From: Myxococcales bacterium
GTDB lineage: Bacteria; Myxococcota_A; Polyangia; JAHFDS01
Assembly (NCBI GenBank): GCA_023248855.1
Contig: JAHFDS010000016.1
Coordinates: forward strand, 1-44,773
Length of the DNA: 44,773 bases
Direction of reading: 5' to 3'
Shown here: in pieces, positions 9,264 through 19,020 of the stretch
Layout of the letters: each line of letters opens with the position of its first letter
Position numbering within the stretch: the first letter of the stretch is position 1
Notes under the pieces: generated by a model
What the model saw: only the letters and a program-made list of their open reading frames with translations
What the model was told of the DNA's origin: nothing
The model's database searches: none
Position numbers and translations under genes: made by a program

Positions 9264-9920
9264 ATGTGGATAGGCAGATGGATTGTGCCCCTGTCGCTCG
9301 GATGCGCGCTCGAGCTCGGCTGCGTGCTCGAGCTGCCGGCCCCGTCGCCGCCGCCACGCTATGCGCCCGTGCTGCAGGAGCCGCCAGGGCCGCTCGCGGC
9401 GGGGCAGGGGCGCATCCTGGTCGATGCGCTCAACGGGCCGGCGCGCGTCTCCGTCGTCGAGCCCGAGGGCGAGCGGTTCGTGTGCCTGTCGCCCTGCGCG
9501 GTGGATCTGCCGCCGGGGCCCCATCGGCTCCACCTCGTGGCGCCAGACGATCGCGAGGAGACGCTGACGGTCGAGGTGGGCGCGGACGGCGCGGTCTACC
9601 AGGGCATCCTCGGCGTCAAGCGTGACCGGGCCACGCTTCGCTGGGTCCTCTTTGGCGGCGCGGTGGTCGGCGCGGTCGTGATGGCCTTCGGCGTGCGCGA
9701 TCTGGTCAAGACCGACGACAACCCGACCTTCTACATGCCCGACAACGGCGTCAGTGACCTCAAGGACAGCACGCACTACATGCGCGGCTTCTGGCTGACC
9801 ACGATCGGCGGCGCGCTCCTGGCCGCTGGCGGCGGCGGCGCCCTGTGGCTACGCGACGAGGTGCAGCCGTCGACGTTCATCCGGTGGGTGCCGCCTGCGC
9901 CTGCGCCGACGCCCCCGTAG
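9264..9920 (+). CDS. PEGA-like membrane lipoprotein
   Basis: 218 residues from ATG 9264. The N-terminus IGRWIVPLSLGC looks like a lipoprotein signal. A proline-rich linker follows, then a compact beta domain of PEGA type (CLSPCAVDLPPGPHRLHLVAP, with a CxxxC pair), then two hydrophobic segments: LRWVLFGGAVVGAVVMAFGV, and one built around TTIGGALLAAGGGGALWL. PEGA domains are common at the surface of myxobacterial proteins, and their ligands are unknown. The gene starts 8 nt after the M28 stop and lies in the same direction, so it may be the third gene of that operon. The start region (GATTTATATG) is unusually AT-rich. No specific function can be assigned. Confidence 0.7.
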   Translation: MWIGRWIVPLSLGCALELGCVLELPAPSPPPRYAPVLQEPPGPLAAGQGRILVDALNGPARVSVVEPEGERFVCLSPCAVDLPPGPHRLHLVAPDDREETLTVEVGADGAVYQGILGVKRDRATLRWVLFGGAVVGAVVMAFGVRDLVKTDDNPTFYMPDNGVSDLKDSTHYMRGFWLTTIGGALLAAGGGGALWLRDEVQPSTFIRWVPPAPAPTPP

Positions 9921-9938
9921 ACCGGAGCGGGGCGCGCT

Positions 9939-10256
9939 TCATGGGGGGTGGTCGTGGTCCTTGAGCCACGCCAGATCGCTCGTGCGGTGGTCGCTCGGCG
10001 AATCGGAGGATCCCCAAGGCGGGGGAGGATCCAGGACGCCGAAGTAGAACAGGGGACCCAGCAAGGGCAAGAACACCATCGGAGTCAGGAGCGCACGCTT
10101 CCACAGGGGCCACCGGCGGCGCCGCCAGAGGTGAATCGCGGTGAGCGCGCTGCCGACCAAGCACAGCGCCAGGAGCACGAAACCCCAGGGGCCAATCGAG
10201 TCGACGAAGGGCTCCACCCACCGAGGCACGTTGCCGATGTATCTCCAGAAACGCAC
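9939..10256 (-). CDS. Small two-helix membrane protein of unknown function
   Basis: 105 residues with a GTG start at 10256. Two hydrophobic segments are visible (GFVLLALCLVGSALTAI and LLTPMVFLPLLGPLFYFGVL), separated by a basic WRRRRWPLWKR loop. The second resembles the PLPLLGPLxY helix seen in small inner-membrane proteins of the PLDc_N type, but I would not assign that family. The C-terminus is short, acidic and rich in His/Pro. TAGGAT lies 6 nt before the GTG, so the transcript may be leaderless. It converges with the PEGA-like gene and is divergent from the Lon N-domain gene. Confidence 0.6.
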   Translation of the reverse strand: MRFWRYIGNVPRWVEPFVDSIGPWGFVLLALCLVGSALTAIHLWRRRRWPLWKRALLTPMVFLPLLGPLFYFGVLDPPPPWGSSDSPSDHRTSDLAWLKDHDHPP

Positions 10257-10327
10257 ACCAGGATCCTAGCAGCCGGAACCGCGGCTGCACGGAGGGGCGC
10301 CTTCGGCCGAGCGGCCTGGTCCGCAGG

Positions 10328-10385
10328 CTCGATCGATGTGGATCCTTGCTACGATCGGCGAGAGGCTGTCGGAGGATTCGGCTGC
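10328..10385 (+). promoter_or_regulatory. Promoter and leader of the Lon N-domain gene (copy 1)
   Basis: It contains CTCGATCGATG at 10328, then GGATCC, TACGAT at 10350-10355 (a -10-like hexamer) and GGAGG at 10371-10375, with 10 nt to ATG 10386. The same ordered elements occur before full-length lon at 11119-11178, so the two control regions share ancestry and probably regulation. Confidence 0.6.
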
Positions 10386-11012
10386 ATGAGCGCCCGCGAA
10401 GACACGCCAAGCCGCCCGGTGCCCCTGCTCCCGTTGCGGGACCTCGTCGTGTTTCCCCGCATGCGAGTGCCCTTGTGGGTCGGCCGCGAGAAGTCGTGCC
10501 GCACGATCGAGGAAGCGGTCGGTCGCGAGGGCAAGGAGATCTTCCTGGTCGCCCAGAGGCAGGAGCGCTGCGACAAGGTCGGCCCGGGCGACGTCTTCGA
10601 CGTGGGGGGCATCGGCACCGTGGCGAAGCTCTTCCGGTTGGAAGACATGCTCCCGCTGAAGGTGCTGGTCTACGTTCGGCGGCGAGGCCGCCTCACGCGC
10701 TGGATCGAGCGCGAGGACTTCTTCGAGGCCGAGATCGCCGAGCTCCCCGAGGCAGACGCGCCTTCCAGCGGGGCCCTCATCGAGCAGGTCCGTCTGGCCT
10801 TCACCAGCTTCTGCGTGCAGCAGGCGCGCATGTCGCCCGAGGACCTGAGCGCGCTCCTGGCGACCGCCGAGGCGCCGCGGCTCGCCTCGGCGATCATGTC
10901 CTGGCTCAAGCTCGGCTTCGAGGATCGTCAGGCGCTCCTCGAGCTGCCCTCGGCGAGCGCGCAGCTCGAGCGAATCCTGGCTCTCCTCGGGACCGAGCCC
11001 GCTTCCCGGTAG
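10386..11012 (+). CDS. Standalone Lon N-terminal substrate-binding domain protein
   Basis: 208 residues that align along their whole length with the first ~210 residues of the Lon protease encoded next door: [14 protein letters not shown] against [22 protein letters not shown] against [19 protein letters not shown] against [23 protein letters not shown] against [12 protein letters not shown]. It stops just before the helical arm and AAA+ module, so it has neither ATPase nor protease activity. Such domains recruit unfolded substrates. A role as adaptor, decoy or hexamer partner of Lon is inference. ATG 10386 was chosen over the longer open frame because it matches the Lon start (both begin MSARE/MSARD) and has GGAGG 10 nt upstream. 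It is a tandem partial duplication that includes the promoter. Confidence 0.85.
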   Translation: MSAREDTPSRPVPLLPLRDLVVFPRMRVPLWVGREKSCRTIEEAVGREGKEIFLVAQRQERCDKVGPGDVFDVGGIGTVAKLFRLEDMLPLKVLVYVRRRGRLTRWIEREDFFEAEIAELPEADAPSSGALIEQVRLAFTSFCVQQARMSPEDLSALLATAEAPRLASAIMSWLKLGFEDRQALLELPSASAQLERILALLGTEPASR

Positions 11013-11118
11013 GGTCGGCGCCGCTCGTCAGGCGGGGAGGCCAGCATGCCCGCGGGCCCGCCGGCCGGCGCGGGGAAGGGCCTGTCCTCCCCCCCCAGAA
11101 ACGGCCTGATCCCCGAAA

Positions 11119-11178
11119 CTCGATCGATGGGGATCCGCCTGCTACGATCGACGCCACTCGATCGGAGGATCCGCCTAC
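11119..11178 (+). promoter_or_regulatory. Promoter and leader of lon (copy 2)
   Basis: CTCGATCGATG at 11119, GGATCC, TACGAT at 11143-11148, and GGAGG at 11164-11168, with 10 nt to ATG 11179. The distance from the CTCGATCGAT block to TACGAT is 24 nt here and 22 nt in copy 1. No classical heat-shock sigma-32 hexamers are evident. Confidence 0.6.
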
Positions 11179-13686
<2,508 letters not shown>

Positions 13687-13731
13687 GGGGCGCCTTGGCG
13701 CGGCGCGCGCGCGGGACGTACAATCGAGGCA

Positions 13732-13874
13732 CCAGTGCCGCTCGGCAAGACGTTGACGACCTCGGCACGGGCACAGGAGAAACAGAGCTGATGCGCGTGG
13801 CCGCGGCACTCGCGAGCGCGGAGCGCGAGCAAACGAAACACCAACCATTCTCCAATTCTGCCGGGCAGCACTAG
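13732..13874. repeat. MITE-like inverted-repeat element, family A copy 1 (143 bp)
   Basis: Terminal inverted repeats are CCAGTGCCGCTCGGCA at 13732-13747 and TGCCGGGCAGCACTAG at 13859-13874 (13 of 16 pairs match). The core at 13803-13842 is 37/40 identical, in reverse orientation, to 39122-39161 in the second family A copy. Inside, CTCGCG and CGCGAG can form a hairpin. No transposase is encoded. The ORF-like stretch [13 protein letters not shown] at 13791 is repeat sequence, not a gene. Confidence 0.75.
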
Positions 13875-14089
13875 TGTCCTGTATTCGAAGTTCGCATCAT
13901 TATTCGCCGGGCGCAGGCGACCGCGATCCTGCGCAGGACACTAGCTGTTTTCTTGGGGGGAGCCTCGCTCCCCCCAGCTTGTCCAGGCAAAGCCCGGCCA
14001 AGCTGCCCCCCGAGGCGCGCTGCGCGCGCTCTAGTGTCCCGTCTCCGCGGCGTGGGCTCATGCAACGAACTTCGATGACAGGACACTAG
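13871..14089. repeat. MITE-like inverted-repeat element, family B (219 bp, possibly composite)
   Basis: The ends are 24-bp inverted repeats with 22/24 pairs matching: 13871-13894 (begins CTAGTGTCCTGTATTCG) and 14066-14089 (ends GACAGGACACTAG). Internal copies of the tip occur at 13935-13944 (AGGACACTAG) and 14031-14040 (CTAGTGTCCC), so it may be two short elements or a nested insertion. It shares its left CTAG with family A copy 1. Its right tip overlaps the GTG start codon of the next gene. It encodes no protein. Confidence 0.7.
13955..13975. terminator. Strong GC hairpin inside the repeat block
   Basis: GGGGGGAG - CCTCG - CTCCCCCC forms a perfect 8-bp stem with a 5-nt loop. It follows a short T run (GTTTTCTT), so it could end transcription arriving from the right, and it could also act on lon read-through from the left. 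A second possible stem (AGCTTG/CAAGCT, about 13977-14003) follows. Confidence 0.4.
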
Positions 14090-15447
14090 TGTCCGAGCTC
14101 GACCTGACGACGCGCGAGCACCTCCGCGAGCTGCTGGGGGCGCATCCTGGGCTGCGTCAGCTGCTCGAGGAGCTCGCCAAGCGGCGCGCCGAGCGCGGCG
14201 CCTGGCCCTCGGCGCGGCGCTGGCGCTGCGCGGACGAGGCCGAGCGCCTGGCGGCGGTGCGGCTCTTCGGGACGCGCGCCGTGCACCCGGTGCCGGATGA
14301 CCCGCTGTCCTTCAAGCTCGATCTGCAGCGGTTCCAGCAGGTGGTGATCGAGGACCACGGCGTCGAGCTCGACGACTGGGTCCGCGGTGCCATCGTGCAA
14401 GACACCGCTGAGCTGCCGGAGATCACGAACGGCGTGGTCGCCGGACCGATCTTCGATGCCGCCTCCGACGCGATCGCGCGCGCGCAGGCGGCGGCGCCGG
14501 CGGACCCGGTCGCGCAGGCGTGGCTGACCTCCGAGCGCGCCCGGATCTCCCTCGGTCAGGGCCTGCTGCAGGCTCTGCTCGGCCACCTCGGGCCGGCCGA
14601 GATCGAGGCCGAGGCGCTCACGGTGGCGCGCGTCGTCGCCGCGGTCCGGGCCAACAGCGGCCCGCTGCGCCTTGGCAAGTTCGCGCGCCAGGTGCTCGGG
14701 CTGGCGAGCGAGCTACGGGTCGAGTCCCTGCGCTACGACACGGTGTGCGATGCCCTGGTCGCCTTCGACGAGGACACTCGCGCGTTCGTGGCCGACGAGG
14801 CGACGACGACGATGCAGGCGCAGCGCACGGCCGCGCTCGCGCGCTGGGGCATCTACCCCGACGAGTCGGCGCCGGTGGTCCTCGTGTACGGCCCCCTGTC
14901 CTTCGAGAAGCGCGGCCGGACGCTCGATCACATCCTCGGGCACGCACGCCTGGGCGAGGCCACCATGCTCTCGCTCGAGCAGCTCCAGGGCGCGGGCGTG
15001 CAGTTCCACGATTACGAGCGCATCTCGTGCCTGCAGCGGCAGGGAGCCTTCTACGACTACGTCGAGCGCGTGGCGCAAAAGCGCGGCAAGGAGCTGGTCG
15101 TGTGCGCCGACGGCACCACCAACTGGGCCGCGATCTTGCTCTTGCGCGTGGCCGCGAGCGTGCGGGCAGGGCTGGAAGTGCGCTACGCTGGCGACCTCAC
15201 GCTCGGCGGCGTGCTGGCGCTCGATCGGCTCTCGCGGCGGCTCGGCCTTCCGATCGAGCCGTGGCTCATGGATCCGGCGACGCTCTACAAGTACCGCGTC
15301 GACGGCCAGCCGCTCGACGATCGAGAGCGGGCGGCGTTGCGCGCGGCGATCGCCGAGGGCCGCCTGCCCTGCGGCGAGCTGCTGTCCGCGATGGAGGCCG
15401 GCGGCTACGGGGTCTGGCTCGACGCCATCGCCGACGGCGAGTTCTAG
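14089..15447 (+). CDS. Orphan TIGR02679/JetD-like (DUF2399, Toprim-fold) protein
   Basis: 452 residues. The C-terminal part (VVCADGTTNWAAILLL ... RYAGDLTLGGVLALDRL ... PIEPWLMDPATLYKY) resembles the DUF2399 domain of TIGR02679 proteins, relatives of the Wadjet nuclease JetD and of Spo11/Topo VI-A Toprim domains. The N-terminal half (RWRCADEAERLAAVRLFG ... LDLQRFQQVVIEDHG) fits the DUF3323-like part of the same family. In active relatives an E-N pair and a D-x-D motif bind metal; here the matching places read VYGPLSF and GDLTLGG, so catalysis is doubtful. No SMC/kleisin partner (JetABC or TIGR02677/78/80) is next to it. The GTG start lies in the tip of a repeat element, and AGGA in that tip, 6 nt upstream, could serve as ribosome-binding site. 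The family call is tentative. Confidence 0.5.
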   Translation: MSELDLTTREHLRELLGAHPGLRQLLEELAKRRAERGAWPSARRWRCADEAERLAAVRLFGTRAVHPVPDDPLSFKLDLQRFQQVVIEDHGVELDDWVRGAIVQDTAELPEITNGVVAGPIFDAASDAIARAQAAAPADPVAQAWLTSERARISLGQGLLQALLGHLGPAEIEAEALTVARVVAAVRANSGPLRLGKFARQVLGLASELRVESLRYDTVCDALVAFDEDTRAFVADEATTTMQAQRTAALARWGIYPDESAPVVLVYGPLSFEKRGRTLDHILGHARLGEATMLSLEQLQGAGVQFHDYERISCLQRQGAFYDYVERVAQKRGKELVVCADGTTNWAAILLLRVAASVRAGLEVRYAGDLTLGGVLALDRLSRRLGLPIEPWLMDPATLYKYRVDGQPLDDRERAALRAAIAEGRLPCGELLSAMEAGGYGVWLDAIADGEF

Positions 15448-15460
15448 CGCCGCCAGGCGC

Positions 15461-16210
15461 TCACTTGCGCTCGAGTGGGGCGAGCTCGTCGCCGCGCGGC
15501 AGGAGCCAGACATCCACGTGGGCGCCGGGGCCCCCGGCGAGCGCGCCGAACTCGCTGCCCCCGGCGATCTGGAGTCGGTCCGGCGGGACCCCGTGCTGAC
15601 GCAGATGCGCCGCCACCGCCGCCGCCCGGGCGGCAGAGCGCTCGAAGCTCGAGAGCGCGCGCTTGCCCTTTTCGGCGGCCGAAGGGGCGTCGATGCTGCC
15701 GCGATCCGCGATCAAGAAGTCGCGGTCCGGCAGCTCGCGCAGCGCGCCCGCGACCTCGCCGAGCAGCGCCTCGCCACCGGGGTCGAGCTTGGCCTCGTTC
15801 CTCTGCGTCCACAGCGCGGCCGCCGCGAGCCGCACCACCACCAGGGAGCGCTCCACGGTCAGGCGCACCTTGCCGGCATCCACCGCGGGTTTGAGCCGCG
15901 TGCTGATGGTCTTCCACTCCTCGCTGCGGCGTACGGAGGCGGCCAGAAGGCCGAGGAGCTTGTCGAGCACCTGGGGATCGTTCTTGAACCCGCGCGTGAA
16001 GACCTCCTGCTTCTGCTGCAGCTCGAGGATCTGCGCGGCGGCCTTCTTGAGGTGCCCCTCGAGCTCGGTCTCGTGCTGGCCCTTGGCGCGTCGGGACCGT
16101 TGCAGGTCGGCCTCGCACTTCTCGATCTCGGCCGTCTTGTTCTGGAGCTCGGTCTCCGAGGCCGCGCATGCGAGGAGGGCGCAGGCACCCAGCCCGATCA
16201 GAAGACGCAT
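15461..16210 (-). CDS. OmpA-like lipoprotein with coiled coil
   Basis: 249 residues. The signal MRLLIGLGACALLACAAS has a lipobox-like LLAC, so lipid attachment is expected. Residues ~20-85 form a coiled coil (ELQNKTAEIEKCEADLQ...). The C-terminal ~110 residues follow the OmpA/MotB peptidoglycan-binding pattern: a beta-strand before a helix (LDPGGEALLGEVAGALRELP), DRGSIDAP in place of GHTD, SSFERSAARAAAVAAHLRQHGVPPDRLQIAGGSEFGA. The GHTD site is altered (DRGS), so binding to diaminopimelate may be weak or lost. TATACG lies 7 nt before ATG 16210, so the transcript may be leaderless. It converges with the JetD-like gene and is divergent from ftsK. Confidence 0.75.
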   Translation of the reverse strand: MRLLIGLGACALLACAASETELQNKTAEIEKCEADLQRSRRAKGQHETELEGHLKKAAAQILELQQKQEVFTRGFKNDPQVLDKLLGLLAASVRRSEEWKTISTRLKPAVDAGKVRLTVERSLVVVRLAAAALWTQRNEAKLDPGGEALLGEVAGALRELPDRDFLIADRGSIDAPSAAEKGKRALSSFERSAARAAAVAAHLRQHGVPPDRLQIAGGSEFGALAGGPGAHVDVWLLPRGDELAPLERK

Positions 16211-16258
16211 CGGCGCCCGTATACCACCGGACCCGCCAGGCCTGCCAGCCAGGTGAGA

Positions 16259-16289
16259 ATTTGACTTACATGTAGGTCAAATGTAGGCT
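16259..16289 (+). promoter_or_regulatory. ftsK promoter with overlapping palindromic operator
   Basis: A sigma-70-like pair is visible: TTGACT at 16261-16266 and TAGGCT at 16284-16289 with a 17-nt spacer. A 24-nt palindrome at 16259-16282 with one mismatched pair (core TTGACTTACATGTAGGTCAA) covers the -35 and the spacer. A dimeric repressor bound there would block RNA polymerase. TetR- or MarR-type regulators bind sites of this shape, but the regulator is unknown and not encoded nearby. Confidence 0.65.
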
Positions 16290-16311
16290 CGACTCTCACC
16301 ACTGGAGACGC

Positions 16312-18969
16312 ATGCGCGCCAAGAGCCTGAGCATCGCGAAGGAACGCGCTCCCGCAGGGGGCTCGCGTGGCCGGGAGATCGTGGGGATCTTGCTGCTCTC
16401 GATTGGCCTTTTCTTCGGCCTCTCGCTGGTGTCGCTGCTGTTCGGGCAGGGAACCCTGATGGGGCCGGGAGGCCGGACGGTCGCCCTGGGCCTCTACGGG
16501 GCGTTCGGCGTCGGCGCGCTGCTGGTCGCGGCGGCCATCTTGCGCGGCGCCATCAAGATCCTGGCGGCGGTCTCGCTGACGCCGCTGCGGCTCGACACGC
16601 TCGGCGAGGTCGGTGGGACCCTGGCCCTCCTGGCCCTGCTCGACCTGTGCATGCACGCCCGCGTCCTCGAGGGGCATCCCCCCGGGGGAGCCCTGGGCGC
16701 GCTGTTCGGGGGCCTTCTGCACGGGACCGTCGGCGTGGCCGGCGGCGTGCTCGTGTGCGTGGGCGCGCTCGCCTGCGCGATCGTCCTGGCGACGACCGTC
16801 CGGCTGCGCGCCCTGGGCGAGATCGCGCTCCTGGGCGCGGCGCGCGTGCCCGGTCTTCTGCGCACGGGCGCTACCGGTGCGGCCTCGGCGCTGCGCGTGG
16901 TGGTGCCGCGGCGGTCAGACGACGACGACAAGTCGAAGGACAGGCTCACACGGAACCGGAAGACGCTCTCGCCTGCCCAGAGCGCGCACGCGCTCGTGCC
17001 CGTGCCCGAGGTGGAGAAGGAAGCCAAGCGCAAGCGCGCCAAGCGGGACCTCGAGGACGCGCTCGCGGCCCTGGTCGACGGGCGCTCGGACGACGCCTCC
17101 TCTGCTGCATCCCCGTCGCTCGAGGAGCCGGCGCGGGGCAAGAAGAAGGGCAAGGGCGCCGAGGATGCGGCGGCGCCGGACCTTGCGGAGCCGTCCCAGG
17201 CCGCGAAGGCGGAGGCGGCGAGGAGCGACCCGGCCGACGAGGACGAGGCGCCCCCGTTCGACGTCGACGAGCCCGAGGAGGAGCCGGCCGAAGAGCAGCC
17301 GAAGATCATCGAGTCGAAGTACCTCGCGCCGGTGGCTCCGAAGACCGAGGCCCGGGTGGGCCCCGATCGCCCGGCGCCCGACTACTCGAGACACGAGCTG
17401 CCGCAGGTGGCGCTGCTCGACTACTTCGAGCCGGTGGACGCGACCGACTCGCAGCAACAGATGCTCGACACCGCACGCCGGCTGGTCGAGGCGCTGCGCG
17501 ATCTCGGCATCGACGGCCACGTCGCGCAGATCAATCCGGGCCCGGTGGTCACCGTGTACGAGTTCGTGCCCAAGCGCGGCACCAAGGTGTCGAAGGTCGA
17601 GGCGCTGTCGAAGGACGTCGCGATGGCGCTCGAGGCGGTCAAGGTCCGTATCGTCGCGCCCATCCCGGGCAAGAACGCGATCGGCTTCGAGGTGCCGAAC
17701 CGCAAGCGTCAGACGGTCTTCTTGAAGGAGATCCTCTGCGACGAGGGCTTCTCGAGCGCCAAGTCGAACCTGCAGATGGGTCTCGGCCGCGACATCGAGG
17801 GCCGGCCGGTGTCGATCGACCTGCAGAAGATGCCGCACCTGCTCGTCGCGGGCACGACCGGGTCCGGCAAGTCGGTGTCGGTCAACGCCATGCTGGTGTC
17901 CCTGCTCTACAAGAGCTCGCCCGAGGATCTGCGGCTCATCCTCATCGACCCGAAGATGCTGGAGTTCTCGACCTACGAGGGCATCCCGCACCTGCTCTTG
18001 CCGGTCGTGACCGACCCCAAGAAGGCCAACCTCGTCCTGCGCTGGGCGTGCGAGGAGATGGAACGGCGCTACGAGACGCTCATGCACGCCGGGGTGCGCA
18101 ACATCGAGTCGTACAACCGCAAGGTGGCCAAGGCCGTCGAGGCAGCGATGAGCGGCGCGCAGCCCTGCACCCAGCGCCAGGCGATCAAGGTGCGGGCGAC
18201 GGGGCCGGACGGCGTCGAGCGCGAGGTGATGGTCGAGGCGGAGGCCGAGGACCAGGCGGCCGCGGCGGCGTCGCTGCCGCTCGAGCAGCCGCTGTTCGGC
18301 CTTTCCGAGCAGACCGCGCCGCAGAAGCTGCCCTACATCGTCATCGTCATCGACGAGCTCGCGGACCTGATGATGGTGGCGTCGAAGGAGGTCGAATCGA
18401 GCGTGATGCGCCTCGCGCAGAAGGCGCGCGCCGCGGGCATTCACCTCGTGCTGGCGACGCAGCGGCCGAGCACCAACGTCATCAACGGCGTGATCAAGGC
18501 GAACTTCCCGAGCCGGATCGCGTTTCAGGTGTCGAGCTCGACCGACTCACGCGTCATCCTCGACCAGAACGGCGCCGAGTCGCTGCTCGGACACGGCGAC
18601 ATGCTGTTCTCGGATCGCGGCGCGACGCTGCGGCGCGTGCACGGCGCGCTCGTCACCGAGGAGGAGGTGCACCGCGTGGTCGAGCACCTCAAGAAGCAGG
18701 GCAAGCCGAGCTACGATCTCGAGATCCTGCGGGCTCCCGACGACGACGGCCCGGGAGGCGGGCCGAGCGACGAGCCGGCGGACGAGTTCTACGATCAGGC
18801 CGTGCGGCACGTGGCCGAGACCCGGCAGGTGTCGGTCTCCGGCATCCAGCGCAAGTTCAAGATCGGCTACAACCGCGCGGCCCGCATCGTCGAGCGCATG
18901 GAGCGGGAGAGCGTCGTGGGTCCGCAAGAGGGCATCAAGCCGCGCGAGGTGCTGGTCCAGGCCCCGTAG
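16312..18969 (+). CDS. ftsK: FtsK/SpoIIIE DNA translocase
   Basis: An 885-residue septal DNA pump that clears chromosome ends at division. The N-terminus has about four membrane helices (for example IVGILLLSIGLFFGLSLVSLLF and VGGTLALLALLDLCM). A charged, acidic/Lys-rich linker spans about residues 200-350. The motor follows, with Walker A GTTGSGKS (514-521) and Walker B VIVIDELADLM (Asp681, Glu682). The gamma winged helix (DEFYDQAVRHVAETRQVSVSGIQRKFKIGYNRAARIVERM) reads KOPS-type DNA signs. Between YNRKVAKA and the Walker B strand there is an extra stretch of about 60 residues (ATGPDGVEREVMVEAEAED...) compared with E. coli FtsK. ATG 16312 has GGAG 5 nt upstream. Transcription is probably controlled by the palindrome at 16259. 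Confidence 0.97.
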   Translation: MRAKSLSIAKERAPAGGSRGREIVGILLLSIGLFFGLSLVSLLFGQGTLMGPGGRTVALGLYGAFGVGALLVAAAILRGAIKILAAVSLTPLRLDTLGEVGGTLALLALLDLCMHARVLEGHPPGGALGALFGGLLHGTVGVAGGVLVCVGALACAIVLATTVRLRALGEIALLGAARVPGLLRTGATGAASALRVVVPRRSDDDDKSKDRLTRNRKTLSPAQSAHALVPVPEVEKEAKRKRAKRDLEDALAALVDGRSDDASSAASPSLEEPARGKKKGKGAEDAAAPDLAEPSQAAKAEAARSDPADEDEAPPFDVDEPEEEPAEEQPKIIESKYLAPVAPKTEARVGPDRPAPDYSRHELPQVALLDYFEPVDATDSQQQMLDTARRLVEALRDLGIDGHVAQINPGPVVTVYEFVPKRGTKVSKVEALSKDVAMALEAVKVRIVAPIPGKNAIGFEVPNRKRQTVFLKEILCDEGFSSAKSNLQMGLGRDIEGRPVSIDLQKMPHLLVAGTTGSGKSVSVNAMLVSLLYKSSPEDLRLILIDPKMLEFSTYEGIPHLLLPVVTDPKKANLVLRWACEEMERRYETLMHAGVRNIESYNRKVAKAVEAAMSGAQPCTQRQAIKVRATGPDGVEREVMVEAEAEDQAAAAASLPLEQPLFGLSEQTAPQKLPYIVIVIDELADLMMVASKEVESSVMRLAQKARAAGIHLVLATQRPSTNVINGVIKANFPSRIAFQVSSSTDSRVILDQNGAESLLGHGDMLFSDRGATLRRVHGALVTEEEVHRVVEHLKKQGKPSYDLEILRAPDDDGPGGGPSDEPADEFYDQAVRHVAETRQVSVSGIQRKFKIGYNRAARIVERMERESVVGPQEGIKPREVLVQAP

Positions 18970-18972
18970 GGC

Positions 18973-18997
18973 CGAGCACGAGCACGAGCACGAGCAC
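18973..18997. repeat. Hexanucleotide microsatellite (CGAGCA x4)
   Basis: Four tandem CGAGCA units lie just after the ftsK stop and about 12 nt before the -10-like element of lolA, where a -35 region would fall. Changes in copy number could alter lolA transcription. Confidence 0.6.
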
Positions 18998-19008
18998 CAG
19001 ATGGCCTC

Positions 19009-19014
19009 TATACT
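19009..19014 (+). promoter_or_regulatory. -10 element of lolA
   Basis: TATACT ends 6 nt before the GTG start at 19021, so the RNA would start at or next to the start codon. No Shine-Dalgarno sequence is present. Confidence 0.5.
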
Positions 19015-19020
19015 CCGCCC

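Noticed and set aside
11041-11110. Possible intrinsic terminator between the two lon-type genes (GGGGAAGG ... CCTCCCC)
   Set aside because: The pairing is imperfect and C-tract dominated, and there is no T run; not strong enough to annotate.
13719-13724. TACAAT as a promoter for a gene after lon
   Set aside because: No gene follows before the repeat block; kept only as a possible remnant signal.
13735-13874. Short reading frames with a possible start and Shine-Dalgarno after lon (for example ATG 13791, 27 codons)
   Set aside because: The sequence belongs to the 143-bp repeat element, and its stop codon is the element's CTAG end.
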